Part shown: positions 1 through 9,187 of the stretch, piece by piece | Layout of the letters: every line of letters begins with the position of its first letter | Numbering within the stretch: position 1 is the first letter of the stretch | Source: G963664115 sp965216035 | Lineage (GTDB): Bacteria > Acidobacteriota > Terriglobia > 20CM-2-55-15 | DNA: 64,000 nt | Assembly: GCA_965216035.1 (NCBI GenBank) | Contig: CBDCFM010000019.1 | Location: forward strand, 620,001-684,000 | Direction of reading: 5' to 3' | Notes under the pieces: model-generated | The model's input: only the letters and a program-made list of their open reading frames with translations | Databases searched by the model: none | What the model was told of the DNA's origin: nothing | Translations under genes and position numbers: made by a program

Positions 1-373
1 GGTAGCGTGATCTGCGGCTTTTCATACCGCCATTGTGCCGCGTCGTCCGTCAACCTGACAATACCGGCCGCAGGTACGAACCCGACGCTGAACGAAAAGA
101 CGTTGGTCGAATCGCATTGAGGTCAACTTCCGACAAAGCCTACAACCACATCGGATCAAGGGGCCAGTTTTTGCGATCGAATCCTGGGCGGGTTTCGGAA
201 TCGGCCTTCGAGGACGAGCTTTCAGACGCGTTCTTTAGCGCAGGTTTTGATCAGAAGCAGTGGTATTACGGCACACGTGAAGCACTCCACGCCATCCACA
301 TCTTTTGGAAAGGTCTGGAGGAAAAAACGCAGGACACTGGAGGAGCGAAAGAAGGCACTGTTCTTCCGATTCC
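1..373. other. Left edge, no gene identified
   Basis: An open frame runs on the + strand from about position 33 to 404 and overlaps the convergent CBS gene by about 30 bases. Its product has no recognisable domain and no clear ribosome binding site, so it is not called as a gene. The stretch may hold the decayed 3' end of a gene that lies outside the window. Confidence 0.3.
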
Positions 374-931
374 TCAGCCACCGATGCCATCTGCGGAGAT
401 GTAGGCCATCACAGAATCGAGTGCTCCTTCCAGGTCCTGGACCTGTTCCAAAAGGAGATGGCGGATTGACAGTACTCCATCGATCTTACCGGATGCGCCC
501 ATCACCGGCAGATGGCGGATGTGGCGATCCGCCATGATCTTGAGCGCGTCATCCGGCGTAGTGTTGTTTCTTATGGTCGTCACGGATGAGGTCATCACAT
601 CGCACACAGAGGTCGTCTTAAGGTCCATCTTTGGTAGCACGACGCGCAGCATCACGTCGCGCTCGGTAAAAATCCCCTTGAGCTCGTCGCCATCGATCAC
701 CAAAACGGCTCCCACACCCTCCGTCTCCATCTTCTCGACGGCTTTCCTCACCGTGGTGGGCGACTCGACGGAAATGGCCGGTACTCGGGCGATTCGCAGT
801 AGGTTTGTGCTACCTCTGGATCGTCCTGCCGGTACGCTTGCACGCCTGCCGTGCCACAGAGACGATCGGGACACGGCCAGGATCAAACTACCTAAAGCGA
901 AAGCCATTCCCCAGAGCACTTTTGAGTTCAC
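374..931 (-). CDS. CBS-domain pair protein with N-terminal membrane segment
   Basis: The protein has 185 residues. An N-terminal hydrophobic stretch (about residues 5-22) is a signal anchor or signal peptide. Two tandem CBS motifs follow at about 48-105 and 110-170, with the typical GVGAVLVIDGDELKGIFTER and HIRHLPVM signatures. CBS pairs (Bateman modules) bind adenosine nucleotides such as AMP, ATP or SAM and act as energy-sensing modules. No catalytic or channel domain is fused, so it is a stand-alone sensor. A signal anchor on a CBS protein is unusual, and an internal start would give a cytosolic form. It stands alone, with no operon partner in reach. The family call is firm; the role is not known. 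Confidence 0.85.
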   Translation of the reverse strand: MNSKVLWGMAFALGSLILAVSRSSLWHGRRASVPAGRSRGSTNLLRIARVPAISVESPTTVRKAVEKMETEGVGAVLVIDGDELKGIFTERDVMLRVVLPKMDLKTTSVCDVMTSSVTTIRNNTTPDDALKIMADRHIRHLPVMGASGKIDGVLSIRHLLLEQVQDLEGALDSVMAYISADGIGG

Positions 932-1261
932 GGTGACGTCTCCCGACTATTTGTTTGGTTCCAGGGAATTTTATCAGAGACCCTCGCCGGCATGTCAACA
1001 CGGGAGTGTGGGTAGAACCCTTTGCGCTCTGGACCGTGAGGCCGGGTTGGTGATTAGGTCTGCTGTAATGCCCAGTTCGCCGTGCAAGGCGTGTGATCAG
1101 CGACAATCAAAGCTCCCGAAGGGAGAAAATCTGCATCCAAGTCGGCCTGGGATAGAACTGTATCGGTTCTAACTCCTGTATTGTCGCCTAACCGGAAATG
1201 TGGCTCTGCCTCAATCGGATGTGTCCGAATCGTCAATCAAAATCCGCACCCTATCCGCACC
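932..1261. other. Intergenic, nothing recognised
   Basis: Frames open here on both strands but none has domain signatures or a convincing ribosome binding site. It probably holds the promoter of the leftward CBS gene. Confidence 0.4.
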
Positions 1262-1293
1262 CAAAGAGAAAAGCCCGACCGTGTGGTCGGGCT
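1262..1293 (-). terminator. Intrinsic terminator of tRNA-Ala
   Basis: Read on the minus strand, a 9-bp perfect stem (AGCCCGACC/GGTCGGGCT, loop ACAC) is followed by TTTTCTCTTT. It lies about 19 bases beyond the 3' end of the tRNA, which makes it a convincing rho-independent terminator. Confidence 0.85.
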
Positions 1294-1311
1294 CTCTTTC
1301 TGATTCCAAAG

Positions 1312-1384
1312 TGGACCTGAGGGGGATCGAACCCCTGACCTCCTGACTGCCAGTCAGGCGCGCTCCCAGCTGCGCCACAGGCCC
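1312..1384 (-). tRNA. tRNA-Ala (GGC anticodon)
   Basis: The 73-nt cloverleaf reads GGGCCTG...CAGGTCC plus discriminator A in the acceptor stem. It has a D arm with GCGC/GCGC pairing, an anticodon loop CTGGCAG with anticodon GGC, and a T arm with GGTTCGATC. CCA is not encoded. It decodes GCC/GCU alanine codons. An intrinsic terminator follows directly. Confidence 0.96.
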
Positions 1385-1537
1385 AATGTGTGAGTTCATC
1401 GTAGCGAAAAGGAAAGGACGGGTCAATCGAAGCCGGGACTGTCAGGACCGGTGCTTTCCAGTGTCCTGAGGCTCCGTTTTCTGCCGGGGGCGAGCCCAGC
1501 CACAAAGGGGGTCATTAAGACATCTGTCTTACTGGTG

Positions 1538-1972
1538 TCACTCCATTCGAATTCTGCCACTGCGGCTCACGACGATGCGCCTCTCTTCGCCAGCCGCGTT
1601 GCGGACCGTGACGGTGGCCATCGGGCCGACGTTTCCCAGGGGATGAAACTCCGGCCGGTTGTTTGCCTGTACCGTGTAACCGGAGCGCGTTTCGACGAGT
1701 TGGATCGGCACCCAGGCCGGAGTCTGGCATTCGATCCGGTATCGGGTGGTGGATGTCACCCGGAGTCGACAATCTTCGTTGCGGACGATGGCTAGAATGC
1801 GGGCGCGATGTAGGGCGGTGCGCACTTCGTGGGCAGTCGCAGTCAGTCCATAAGATTGCCGTGCGCGGCTGATTGCGGGGACGGTCAGCATCCCGAGAAT
1901 GCCAATGATCGCCACACCCAGGCACAGTTCGAGAAGGGTGGTGCCTCGGTGGCGGCCGGAGCGGAGTCGCAT
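1538..1972 (-). CDS. Type II secretion / type IV pilus pseudopilin (GspH/FimT-like)
   Basis: The protein has 144 residues. It begins with a short basic leader (RLRSGRHRG) followed by TTLLEL and a hydrophobic helix CLGVAIIGILGML, which is the class III prepilin methylation signature. PilD-type peptidase would cut after the Gly; the usual Phe at +1 is Thr here, and Glu is at mature position +5. The body has the beta-rich C-terminal half and the LHRARILAIVRNEDCRL segment common to GspH/FimT minor pseudopilins. It lies alone between the tRNA and the CHASE2 kinase gene, with no other pilus genes visible. Its likely role is as a minor (tip) pseudopilin. Confidence 0.8.
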   Translation of the reverse strand: MRLRSGRHRGTTLLELCLGVAIIGILGMLTVPAISRARQSYGLTATAHEVRTALHRARILAIVRNEDCRLRVTSTTRYRIECQTPAWVPIQLVETRSGYTVQANNRPEFHPLGNVGPMATVTVRNAAGEERRIVVSRSGRIRME

Positions 1973-2200
1973 GGGCCCTTCCTTTGAGGAAGGGAAAAGG
2001 CAGCGTTCATTGTAGCCAATGGGCGTAGGGTGGAGGTAGAAGAATCGAGCGCAGTCGGTCCGACGACTGAATGATCGCTACCGGAACCTGGATTTGTTAC
2101 ACTGTGGGCCTCTTTCCCGGGCTTGTGCGCCAGCGCTCGGACCGCACGCAAGCGGTTTCAATTCACGATCATCCGACCGCTATCCCGCTAGAGTGATCTT

Positions 2201-4570
2201 GTGTCTAGGGATTTCAAACAGGACTTCAAGGTGGCAGCGATCAGCCTCCTGGTGGCTTTCGGGATCATCCTCGCGTCCTGGCAGGCCTTCTTCAACCAGA
2301 TCAACGATATCGCCTACGACTTCACGCTGCGCATTTCCGGTCCAGTCGATCCGGCCAGTTCCGTTCAGATTGTCGCAATTGACGAAGACAGCCTGGACCA
2401 TGTCGGCGCATGGCCGTGGTCCCGCGGCGAGCTCGCCCGTTTGATCGCTCAGATATCCGCCAGTGAGCCTCGCGCAATCGGGCTCGACTTCCTGTTAGAC
2501 GATCCCAGGGATTCGGAAGGCGACCGGGCCCTGGCCACTGCGATTGAGGACGCAGGGAATGTCGTCCTCTCCACGCGGATCGATGACCAGACCGCGTGGC
2601 GCATGCCCCTAGACATGTTCGCGTCGGACTCCGTCCGAATGGGACATGTGCACGCGGACCCCGACATGGACGGTGTGGTCCGCAGGGTAGCTACGGCCAA
2701 GGAAGCCGAGGGGAGGGTGATCCGGGCGCTCTCGGTTGAAGTGCTGCGGGTCGCGGGTCAGCTGCCTGCCAATTTTGAAACGGCGATGGGTGGCAGTGTT
2801 CGAATCGTTCCGGAATCGCTTCTGGTCCGCTTTGCCGGAGATCGTGGCACCTTCCCGCAGGTTCCGGCCTGGAAAGTTCTTGACGGTGCGATCGAGGGTT
2901 CAGCCTTCGAGGACCGGATCGTGCTGGTTGGAGCGACCGCTGAGGGACTGGGCGATGATTGGATGACGCCGTTCTCAGCGTCGGGTCGCCGTATGAGCGG
3001 CATTGAGATTCATGCGAACGCGCTGGATTCGATCTATGCCGATCGGAGCGTCCGGCCGCTGCCGGATCTGCTCGTCTGGCTGGGCGTTGCCGCCCTGATC
3101 GGGATGCTCTATTGGGCAGATTGGAAGTTCGAAGGGAAGCGATTTTATGTCGCCTCGGCCCTGACTATTCCCGTTCTGATGGGCGCGTCCGGTCTCTTCC
3201 TGCGGATCTTCGAAACCTGGTTGCCGTTCCCGACGTTCCTGGCCGCGGTGGGTCTTGTCGTTCCCGCACTGGAAGTGCGTAAGCTTGTACGGGTCAATCG
3301 GAATCTGGACCAGAAAATTTCAACCTTATCAATCTGGGCCGCAGAGAGTTCCGCCTCCAGTGGCAATGATTTGCCCTCACGCGCGACATCGATCGAGCGA
3401 GTGGCGGACCCGGAGGTTCGAAAACGGTGGATCGGAGTGATCGATGCCTACGAGCAGGATCGCTCCAAACGACAACGTCGAAAGGCTGGTCGTCTAGTAG
3501 CGGGGCGGCACAACGCAGCCTGGAAACTTGAGGCAATCGATTTCTTCAATCAGCAGTTGTATCGGTTCGTCAGCTTCAACAAAGCGGTTCTTGCGAGTAT
3601 CGAGGATGTGATTCTGGTCAGCGACCCGGCCGGGCGGGTGGTGTATCAAAACCCCGCGGCTGAACGACTCAATGGCTACCTCGAGGATGCGCCTCCAGCC
3701 TGGGAGTATCTTTCCGCCCTGCTTGACGGCAGGGCGATGCTGGACGATTTCGCGGGCGTGGTTTCCTCCGAAGATCCACGCCGTCTTGAAGCCGTGCCTT
3801 CCATGAATGGGTTGCGGTTCTATTCGATAACTCTCGGACCGATCTCGAACATCGGCGTGGTCGCAACCCTCCACGATGTGACGGCTCATCGCGAACTGGA
3901 TCAGGCCAAAAGCGATATGGTATCTCTGGTTTCACATGAATTGCGCACCCCTTTGACTGCGATTCGCGGCTATGGCGACATGTTGGCCAAATACGGTCTT
4001 GTTGAGGCCAGGGGCGCCGAATACCTGCACTCCATCCTGAGCGAGACCGACCGCCTGGGCGAACTGATCCAGTCGTTCCTCGACATCACGTACATCGAGT
4101 CGGGTCGAAAGACGCTGGAAGTGACTGAGTTCGAGACCAGCCGCATTTTGAAAGAGCTGGTCGGCGGTCATCGCAAGCTTGCCGAGCAAAAGGAGATTTG
4201 GCTCGAAACGGGCGAGGGGGGCGGGTCGATCCGCGGCGACCGGATGCTCCTGTATCAGGCACTGGCGAATCTGGTATCGAATGCGATCAAGTATTCCCCC
4301 GCCGGCGCCCGGGTCCGGATAGATACTGCGAATGGTAACGGCCGCTTCTGCTTCCGTGTTGAAGATACCGGCTACGGGATACCGACCGAGGACGCTGCCC
4401 GGATCTTTGAAAAGTTCTACCGTCGCCCGAACAGGGAGACCCGGGAGGAAAGCGGTTTTGGCCTCGGTCTTGCGTTCGTCAAGGAAGTAGCGAACCAGCA
4501 CGGAGGCGACGTGGGATTGGAAAGCAGCCCTGGCGAAGGCTCCGTATTTTCCTTGTGGATTTCCGTTTAG
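2201..4570 (+). CDS. CHASE2-domain membrane sensor histidine kinase
   Basis: The protein has 789 residues and a GTG start. TM1 lies at about 10-28, a CHASE2 extracellular sensor at about 35-285, three further membrane helices at about 290-360, a PAS-like segment around 460-560, then HisKA and HATPase_c. The H-box SLVSHELRTPLTAI, N-box LANLVSNAIKYS, G1 VEDTGYGI and G2 GFGLGLAFVKEV are all intact, so it should be an active autokinase. The NtrC-family regulator encoded 270 bases downstream on the same strand is the obvious candidate partner. CHASE2 ligands are unknown as a class. The GTG choice rests on the N-terminus running straight into TM1; the ribosome binding site is weak. Confidence 0.93.
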   Translation: MSRDFKQDFKVAAISLLVAFGIILASWQAFFNQINDIAYDFTLRISGPVDPASSVQIVAIDEDSLDHVGAWPWSRGELARLIAQISASEPRAIGLDFLLDDPRDSEGDRALATAIEDAGNVVLSTRIDDQTAWRMPLDMFASDSVRMGHVHADPDMDGVVRRVATAKEAEGRVIRALSVEVLRVAGQLPANFETAMGGSVRIVPESLLVRFAGDRGTFPQVPAWKVLDGAIEGSAFEDRIVLVGATAEGLGDDWMTPFSASGRRMSGIEIHANALDSIYADRSVRPLPDLLVWLGVAALIGMLYWADWKFEGKRFYVASALTIPVLMGASGLFLRIFETWLPFPTFLAAVGLVVPALEVRKLVRVNRNLDQKISTLSIWAAESSASSGNDLPSRATSIERVADPEVRKRWIGVIDAYEQDRSKRQRRKAGRLVAGRHNAAWKLEAIDFFNQQLYRFVSFNKAVLASIEDVILVSDPAGRVVYQNPAAERLNGYLEDAPPAWEYLSALLDGRAMLDDFAGVVSSEDPRRLEAVPSMNGLRFYSITLGPISNIGVVATLHDVTAHRELDQAKSDMVSLVSHELRTPLTAIRGYGDMLAKYGLVEARGAEYLHSILSETDRLGELIQSFLDITYIESGRKTLEVTEFETSRILKELVGGHRKLAEQKEIWLETGEGGGSIRGDRMLLYQALANLVSNAIKYSPAGARVRIDTANGNGRFCFRVEDTGYGIPTEDAARIFEKFYRRPNRETREESGFGLGLAFVKEVANQHGGDVGLESSPGEGSVFSLWISV

Positions 4571-4837
4571 AGCATTTCTCACGAGTTATCACGGCGAAGC
4601 GTCGCGGACACCCTCAGGTTAAGGCGGGCGCAGGGCGGGCGGTCCAAGCGTAGATGACGGGGAGGTTGGGAGATCGACAAAGCTCAACGCGGTCAGGGCG
4701 GATGACGGCCGCGCCCAAGCCGGCATTCGGTGAGCAATGCGGGAACAACGCTCTGTTGCTGCATCAAGGTTCAGGGCGTTTTCTGGGACCGCATTGCCCA
4801 ATATTTGAATCTATATATTACCTTATTTTAGAGTGAT

Positions 4838-6202
4838 ATGCAGGTAAATTCTAAAGTAAAACCTAATATTTTAGTCGTCGACGACGACCGATCGATCTGC
4901 AAGATGATCGGCTCACTGCTTGACATGGAAGGCTATGCCAATCAGGTTGTCAGTCGGGGAGAGGACGCCCTGGAACTGCTGCGCACCGAACCGATCGATA
5001 TCGTGATCAGCGACATATACATGGGCGACGTTTCGGGACTGGATGTGCTGGCAGCGGCGCGCGAGGCCCTGCCTGAAGCCGAGGTCGTCATCATGACGGC
5101 CCACGGTTCGGTTGAGACCGCGGTCCGTGCAGTCCGGAACGGGGCGTTCGACTATATCAGCAAGCCGTTCGCCGTTAAAGACATCCTGGGCGTGATCCGG
5201 CGCATCGAAGAAAAAAAACCTCTGATGCTGCTTGCCGACACCGCGTCCGACGTCACGGAGAACTTTCAGGAGACTGGAATCATCGGCACGAGCCGCAAGA
5301 TGGTCGCGATCTACAAGAAGCTGGCGCGTATTGCGGCGATCGATGCCCCGGTCTTGATCTACGGCGAGACCGGAGCCGGAAAGGAACTGATTGCCAACGC
5401 CATTCACCAGAACAGCGATCGCTCCTCGGCTCCTTTCGTAGTGATCAACTGCGGCGCGTTGACCGAGACGCTGCTCGAAAGCGAACTGTTCGGGCACGAG
5501 CGAGGCGCGTTCACTGGAGCTGTTGGATCGCGCAAGGGCCTGTTTGAAAGTGCGGCCGGAGGAACGGTGTTTCTGGATGAAATCTCGGAAACGTCCCTAG
5601 CTTTTCAGGTCAAACTGCTGCGTGTGATCCAGGAACACGAAATTCGGCGCGTCGGATCTAATGACACCTTCGGCGTCAACATCCGAACGCTGGCTGCCAC
5701 GAACCGCGATTTACGAAGCATGGTGGCCCAGAAGCAGTTCCGGGAGGATCTCTTTCACCGCCTCAATGTGTTCACGGTGTCTGTTCCGGCCTTAAGGGAG
5801 CGTACGGAAGACATTCCGCTTCTGGCGGCGCACTATCTGAAAAAGTATTCCGCCCGGACGGGTACCCCCGCGCGCTTCTTACCTGAGGCGATCGCTCTAA
5901 TGTGCCGATACGATTGGCCCGGGAACGTGCGCGAGCTGAAGAACGTGATCGAACGTAGCTTAGTCTTTTGCGACAACGGTGTGATCGGGCCGGGGGATCT
6001 CGAATTGGGCGGTTCTCTGGTGGAGACTCCGGAACCGGATACAGGTTCTCTCGAGTGGATGGAACGCGACCACATCGTGCGGATTCTTAAAGAAACCGGT
6101 GGAAACAAGAAGAGGGCGGCAGAAATTCTCGGCATTGAGCGCCGCACGCTCTATAACAAGGCCAGACGCTTGGGTATTGATTTGAGGGGGACTCCAGAGT
6201 AA
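4838..6202 (+). CDS. Sigma-54-dependent response regulator, NtrC family
   Basis: The protein has 454 residues. The receiver domain (about 8-122) has acidic pocket VDDDRS, phospho-acceptor Asp in VISDIYMGDVSG, Thr in IMTAHGS and Lys in ISKPF. The AAA+ domain (about 145-375) has Walker A GETGAGKE, the sigma-54 contact loop GAFTGA, and the usual FLDE Walker B. The C-terminal Fis-type HTH (about 410-450) ends NKKRAAEILGIERRTLYNK. It should activate RpoN promoters when phosphorylated, probably by the upstream CHASE2 kinase. The 50 bases before ATG are markedly AT-rich for this genome (around 4800-4835), consistent with a promoter. No target promoter could be assigned. Confidence 0.95.
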   Translation: MQVNSKVKPNILVVDDDRSICKMIGSLLDMEGYANQVVSRGEDALELLRTEPIDIVISDIYMGDVSGLDVLAAAREALPEAEVVIMTAHGSVETAVRAVRNGAFDYISKPFAVKDILGVIRRIEEKKPLMLLADTASDVTENFQETGIIGTSRKMVAIYKKLARIAAIDAPVLIYGETGAGKELIANAIHQNSDRSSAPFVVINCGALTETLLESELFGHERGAFTGAVGSRKGLFESAAGGTVFLDEISETSLAFQVKLLRVIQEHEIRRVGSNDTFGVNIRTLAATNRDLRSMVAQKQFREDLFHRLNVFTVSVPALRERTEDIPLLAAHYLKKYSARTGTPARFLPEAIALMCRYDWPGNVRELKNVIERSLVFCDNGVIGPGDLELGGSLVETPEPDTGSLEWMERDHIVRILKETGGNKKRAAEILGIERRTLYNKARRLGIDLRGTPE

Positions 6203-6391
6203 TATCCACGGGAAGGGGCGCTGTGCCTGAAACTGAGGTGCACAGCCTTTTAACCTCTCATATGTGCGCCTAGATATGCGTGATAGGTCTGCGTGATAGA
6301 TGTGCGTCATAGACAGGTGAATGATATGGCGAGCGAGGGGAAGATCGAACCTGGGATCGGACTGAAGATCGAACCGATGATTGAGAGATAG

Positions 6392-7030
6392 ATGATGGAG
6401 AGATGGATGATCGAGAGATGGATGATAGCACTGATGCTCAGCCTGGGGCTGGCGGTGTCGGGGTTGGCCCAGGACGGGGCCGATGGCGCCAATGGGGCCA
6501 ATGGGGCCAATAGAGCTGGGGGCGAGGCTCGACTGCGCGGTGTTGTCGATCAATTGAATGACGATGTCGGGCGCGATCCGGGATTGGCCGCAGCCTACGC
6601 GGCAATGCTGGTCAGCGAATACGGCACTTCGCGTAGCGAAATTGTCTGGGCGCTCGATCAGGACATTTCCTGGGGCCAGATTGCAATCCTGTCGTATGTG
6701 CAGGCGACGACCGGCCATTCTTTTGAAATGCTGGCCGCGGCCCGGGTGCACACGAACGAGGGAAACACATTGGAATACGCGACCGGCATGGAGATGAGCC
6801 ACGACAAGATGACTCAATCGCTGGAAGGGTTCACCGCGCGCACGGTCAGGGAGCGCAATTCGCGTATCTTTGATCGACTGCGCATCAGCCGTCGCGTCGA
6901 TAGTTTACCGGACCTCGGGGCGGGTTTCGGGTTGTTCCAGGAAGCGCTTGATCTGCGTGGACTAGGACCGCACGACCCCATCAAAGTTCACAGTGGATCT
7001 GGTTTCGCCAAGGGTGGTACGGAGAACTAA
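6392..7030 (+). CDS. Secreted protein of unknown function, first of a FecR pair
   Basis: The product is about 212 residues with a signal peptide (IALMLSLGLAVSGLAQ, cut after about residue 26), then a low-complexity (GAN)n stretch and a mainly helical body. No known domain was recognised. Two tandem DNA repeats shape the N-terminus: a GAGAGATGGATGAT unit creates several in-frame ATG codons, so the exact start is uncertain (6392, 6395 or 6407), and GGGGCCAAT units encode the GAN repeats. The stop codon is directly followed by the ATG of the FecR-domain gene (TAA-ATG), so the two are co-transcribed and probably translationally coupled. They probably act together in the periplasm. Confidence 0.65.
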   Translation: MMERWMIERWMIALMLSLGLAVSGLAQDGADGANGANGANRAGGEARLRGVVDQLNDDVGRDPGLAAAYAAMLVSEYGTSRSEIVWALDQDISWGQIAILSYVQATTGHSFEMLAAARVHTNEGNTLEYATGMEMSHDKMTQSLEGFTARTVRERNSRIFDRLRISRRVDSLPDLGAGFGLFQEALDLRGLGPHDPIKVHSGSGFAKGGTEN

Positions 7031-7801
7031 ATGAAGACAAGCGCGTTGTTGGTTGTGTTGCTGTCGGTGCCGACGCTGACCCTGGCGCAGGGCATCAAAG
7101 TGACATCCCTGTATCCTCCGGCCGAAGTGCGTTCAGTTTCCGGCGCAGAGTTCGTCAAGATCGATTCCGGCTTGCCGACTTTGGAAATCGGGGACGAGGT
7201 TCGAACGGGTCCGGGGGGGTCGATGACGTTGGAACTGCCGGATGGCTCGTATGTCGTCGTCTCGGAAAACACAACGTTGACGATCGAGAGGTTCTGGGGC
7301 TCCGATGTCCGGAATCTGATGCGGGTTGTACTGGGAAAGGCACGCTTTTTCATCCAGCGCTGGGGCGGCAAACCGAATCCGTATCGCGTCAGTACGCCAA
7401 CGGCATTGATCGCCGTACGTGGGACGACCTTTGAGGTCAAGGTGGATAGCTCTCAGGTGACTGAAGTCTACTGCTTCGACGGACGCGTCACCGTGGAGAC
7501 AGCGGGCCTTTCCGATCGAGAGGTTGTGCTCGACGAGGGCCGGAAAACGCTGGTGCGGTCAGGGCAGTATCCGTTGACACCCGTTGAAATCGACGGAGAC
7601 TTTAGAGGGGTTCGCGTTCTGGAACTAGTCAGAAAGAGCGATGAGGCCCCAGGGGAACTGCCCTCCGCTCCTGGTGTGATCCGTGTCGGGATGGACAACG
7701 ATCGTAGAAATCGCTCCGTCGGTCCGCTGTCGAATCCTCGGTCGAATCGCAGCGTTGTATCTGGGGAAATACGGCGGGGCAAGCTCAGCTATCCGCGCTG
7801 A
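7031..7801 (+). CDS. Secreted FecR-domain protein
   Basis: The protein has 256 residues with a signal peptide (residues 1-19, ending LTLAQG). A FecR domain lies at about 50-160, recognisable by VRTGPGGSMTLELPDGSYVV, FWGSDVRNLMRVVLGKARFF and VSTPTALIAVRGTTFEV. In the classical FecR this fold is a periplasmic ferric-citrate signal transducer attached to a sigma-factor system. Here no FecI or TonB receptor is adjacent and there is no membrane anchor, so it belongs to the stand-alone secreted FecR-like proteins of unknown function. The C-terminal 70 residues are polar and probably disordered. It starts immediately after the stop of the preceding secreted protein gene. Confidence 0.85.
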   Translation: MKTSALLVVLLSVPTLTLAQGIKVTSLYPPAEVRSVSGAEFVKIDSGLPTLEIGDEVRTGPGGSMTLELPDGSYVVVSENTTLTIERFWGSDVRNLMRVVLGKARFFIQRWGGKPNPYRVSTPTALIAVRGTTFEVKVDSSQVTEVYCFDGRVTVETAGLSDREVVLDEGRKTLVRSGQYPLTPVEIDGDFRGVRVLELVRKSDEAPGELPSAPGVIRVGMDNDRRNRSVGPLSNPRSNRSVVSGEIRRGKLSYPR

Positions 7802-7841
7802 ACGAGCGTATCAAACGCATCCATCCAATCTAATCGTCATA

Positions 7842-8789
7842 ATGAAAACCGATTTAGAGGGGGCGCCGCGCGAGCGCCCCCTTTCGCGTGTGCCGCCGCC
7901 CCCATGCGTTGTCCCCCGGGGCACGGGTCTGTCTCCGCGTCTGAAGCGTCACTTGGATCGATTTCTCGATGGCTTTCCCCGGGCGCACCACGTGGGTCAG
8001 GATCCCGTCCAGTTCGTCCGCAGGTATGGGGATCCGGCCGACCGCGAGATCGTGGGCTTCGTTGCTTCCGCTTTCTCATACGGGAACGTCAAGGCGGTCC
8101 TCTCTTCAGTCGAGACAATCGTTTCCCGCATGGGGCCCCATCCGGCTGAGTTCGTCGCAAGCTTCGATCCGCGTCGTACCGGAGGTGTGTTCAAAGGATT
8201 TCAGCATCGCTGGAACAACTCGAAGGACCTGTCGGTTCTGTTGTGGATATTGCGGCGCTTGCTTGAAGAGCACGGGTCCTTACAGGACGCTCTAGCAGGG
8301 GACCTGTCATCTCGGGAATCTTCGGTAGAGAGGATTCTGGACGTCTTTTCTTTGAGAGCCCTGGGCTCCGGGTACGAGCAATTTTACTCGAAACGCGACC
8401 TTCGCGAACGCCGTGGCGTCCGCTATTTCTTTCCGAGACCGTCCGCGGGAAGCGCGTGCAAGAGGCTCAATCTTTTTCTGCGCTGGATGGTCCGTCCCGA
8501 CGATGGCGTTGATTGTGGCGTCTGGAGCCGGATTGGGACCCATCAACTCGTCATACCGCTCGACACCCACATCGCCCGAATCTCAGGCTACATCGGGCTC
8601 TCGACAATGCGCAGTCCCGGATGGAAGATGGCCCTCGAGATTACCGAAGTTCTGCGGCGTCTCGACCCATCCGATCCCCTGCGGTACGATTTCGCCCTGT
8701 GCCACCTGGGAATAGCCGGCGATTGTCCCCGGAAACGGGACCCTTTGAAATGCGACCAGTGTCCGATCGAACCGGTCTGTCGCCTCTGA
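7842..8789 (+). CDS. TIGR02757 family protein (DUF2400)
   Basis: The protein has about 315 residues from the ATG at 7842. It matches the TIGR02757/DUF2400 family of unknown function through blocks such as ADREIVGFVASAFSYGNVK, FKGFQHRW, LFLRWMVRPDDGVDCGVW and LVIPLDTHIARISGYIGL. The C-terminal end carries a Cys set C-x8-C-x2-C-x5-C (CPRKRDPLKCDQCPIEPVC). This resembles the iron-sulfur cluster loop of HhH-GPD DNA glycosylases such as endonuclease III (C-x6-C-x2-C-x5-C), and the LDTHIARI segment recalls the HhH-GPD region. A DNA-repair-like function is an inference. The start is uncertain because a terminator-like hairpin overlaps the first codons; a GTG about 16 codons further in is an alternative. 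Confidence 0.85.
   Translation: MKTDLEGAPRERPLSRVPPPPCVVPRGTGLSPRLKRHLDRFLDGFPRAHHVGQDPVQFVRRYGDPADREIVGFVASAFSYGNVKAVLSSVETIVSRMGPHPAEFVASFDPRRTGGVFKGFQHRWNNSKDLSVLLWILRRLLEEHGSLQDALAGDLSSRESSVERILDVFSLRALGSGYEQFYSKRDLRERRGVRYFFPRPSAGSACKRLNLFLRWMVRPDDGVDCGVWSRIGTHQLVIPLDTHIARISGYIGLSTMRSPGWKMALEITEVLRRLDPSDPLRYDFALCHLGIAGDCPRKRDPLKCDQCPIEPVCRL
7859..7884 (+). terminator. GC-rich hairpin, possible terminator after the FecR gene
   Basis: GGGGGCGC pairs perfectly with GCGCCCCC across a 7-base loop, followed by TTT. It lies 58 bases after the FecR stop and just inside the most upstream start of the next gene. Either it terminates the FecR operon or the next gene starts a little further downstream. 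The T run is short. Confidence 0.5.
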
Positions 8790-9187
8790 GCGCTTCGGTA
8801 TGCCGGCGGAGCGTCGCTCTTCTCCACGCCAGACCGGACTCAGGCGGCCCGCGCCGGACACCGTGTCCGGAAGCCGAAATATTTGCGGGTGTCGTCCAGT
8901 GAAGGTATTACCCACGGTATAACGATTTTCCTCCTCCACTTTCCTCCTCTCACAGCAAAATATGCGCTTCCAGAGGCGACGCCCGCCGGCCGTGCATGGG
9001 ATCGGAGATGTTCGGGACGCGGCAGGAGGGTGTCCGGTTCACTGAAGCATCAGCTGGAGTCATAATCGGGTAATTACACTTATTATATTTTTTGCTTGCA
9101 AAAATTATGATTGCGTTCCAATATGCCTACCGCGTCAATCAAAGATCTAACAAGATCAAAGCGAAACCTGCGAAAAGGAGAAGGCTT
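8790..9187. other. Intergenic, probable promoter of the kinase gene
   Basis: No gene was found. Bases 9065-9115 are AT-rich (TTATTATATTTTTTGC), which contrasts with the surroundings and suits a promoter for the kinase gene that follows. Confidence 0.4.

Noticed and set aside
33..404. Open frame at the left edge
   Set aside because: No domain, no ribosome binding site, overlaps the CBS gene; could be coding but cannot be supported.
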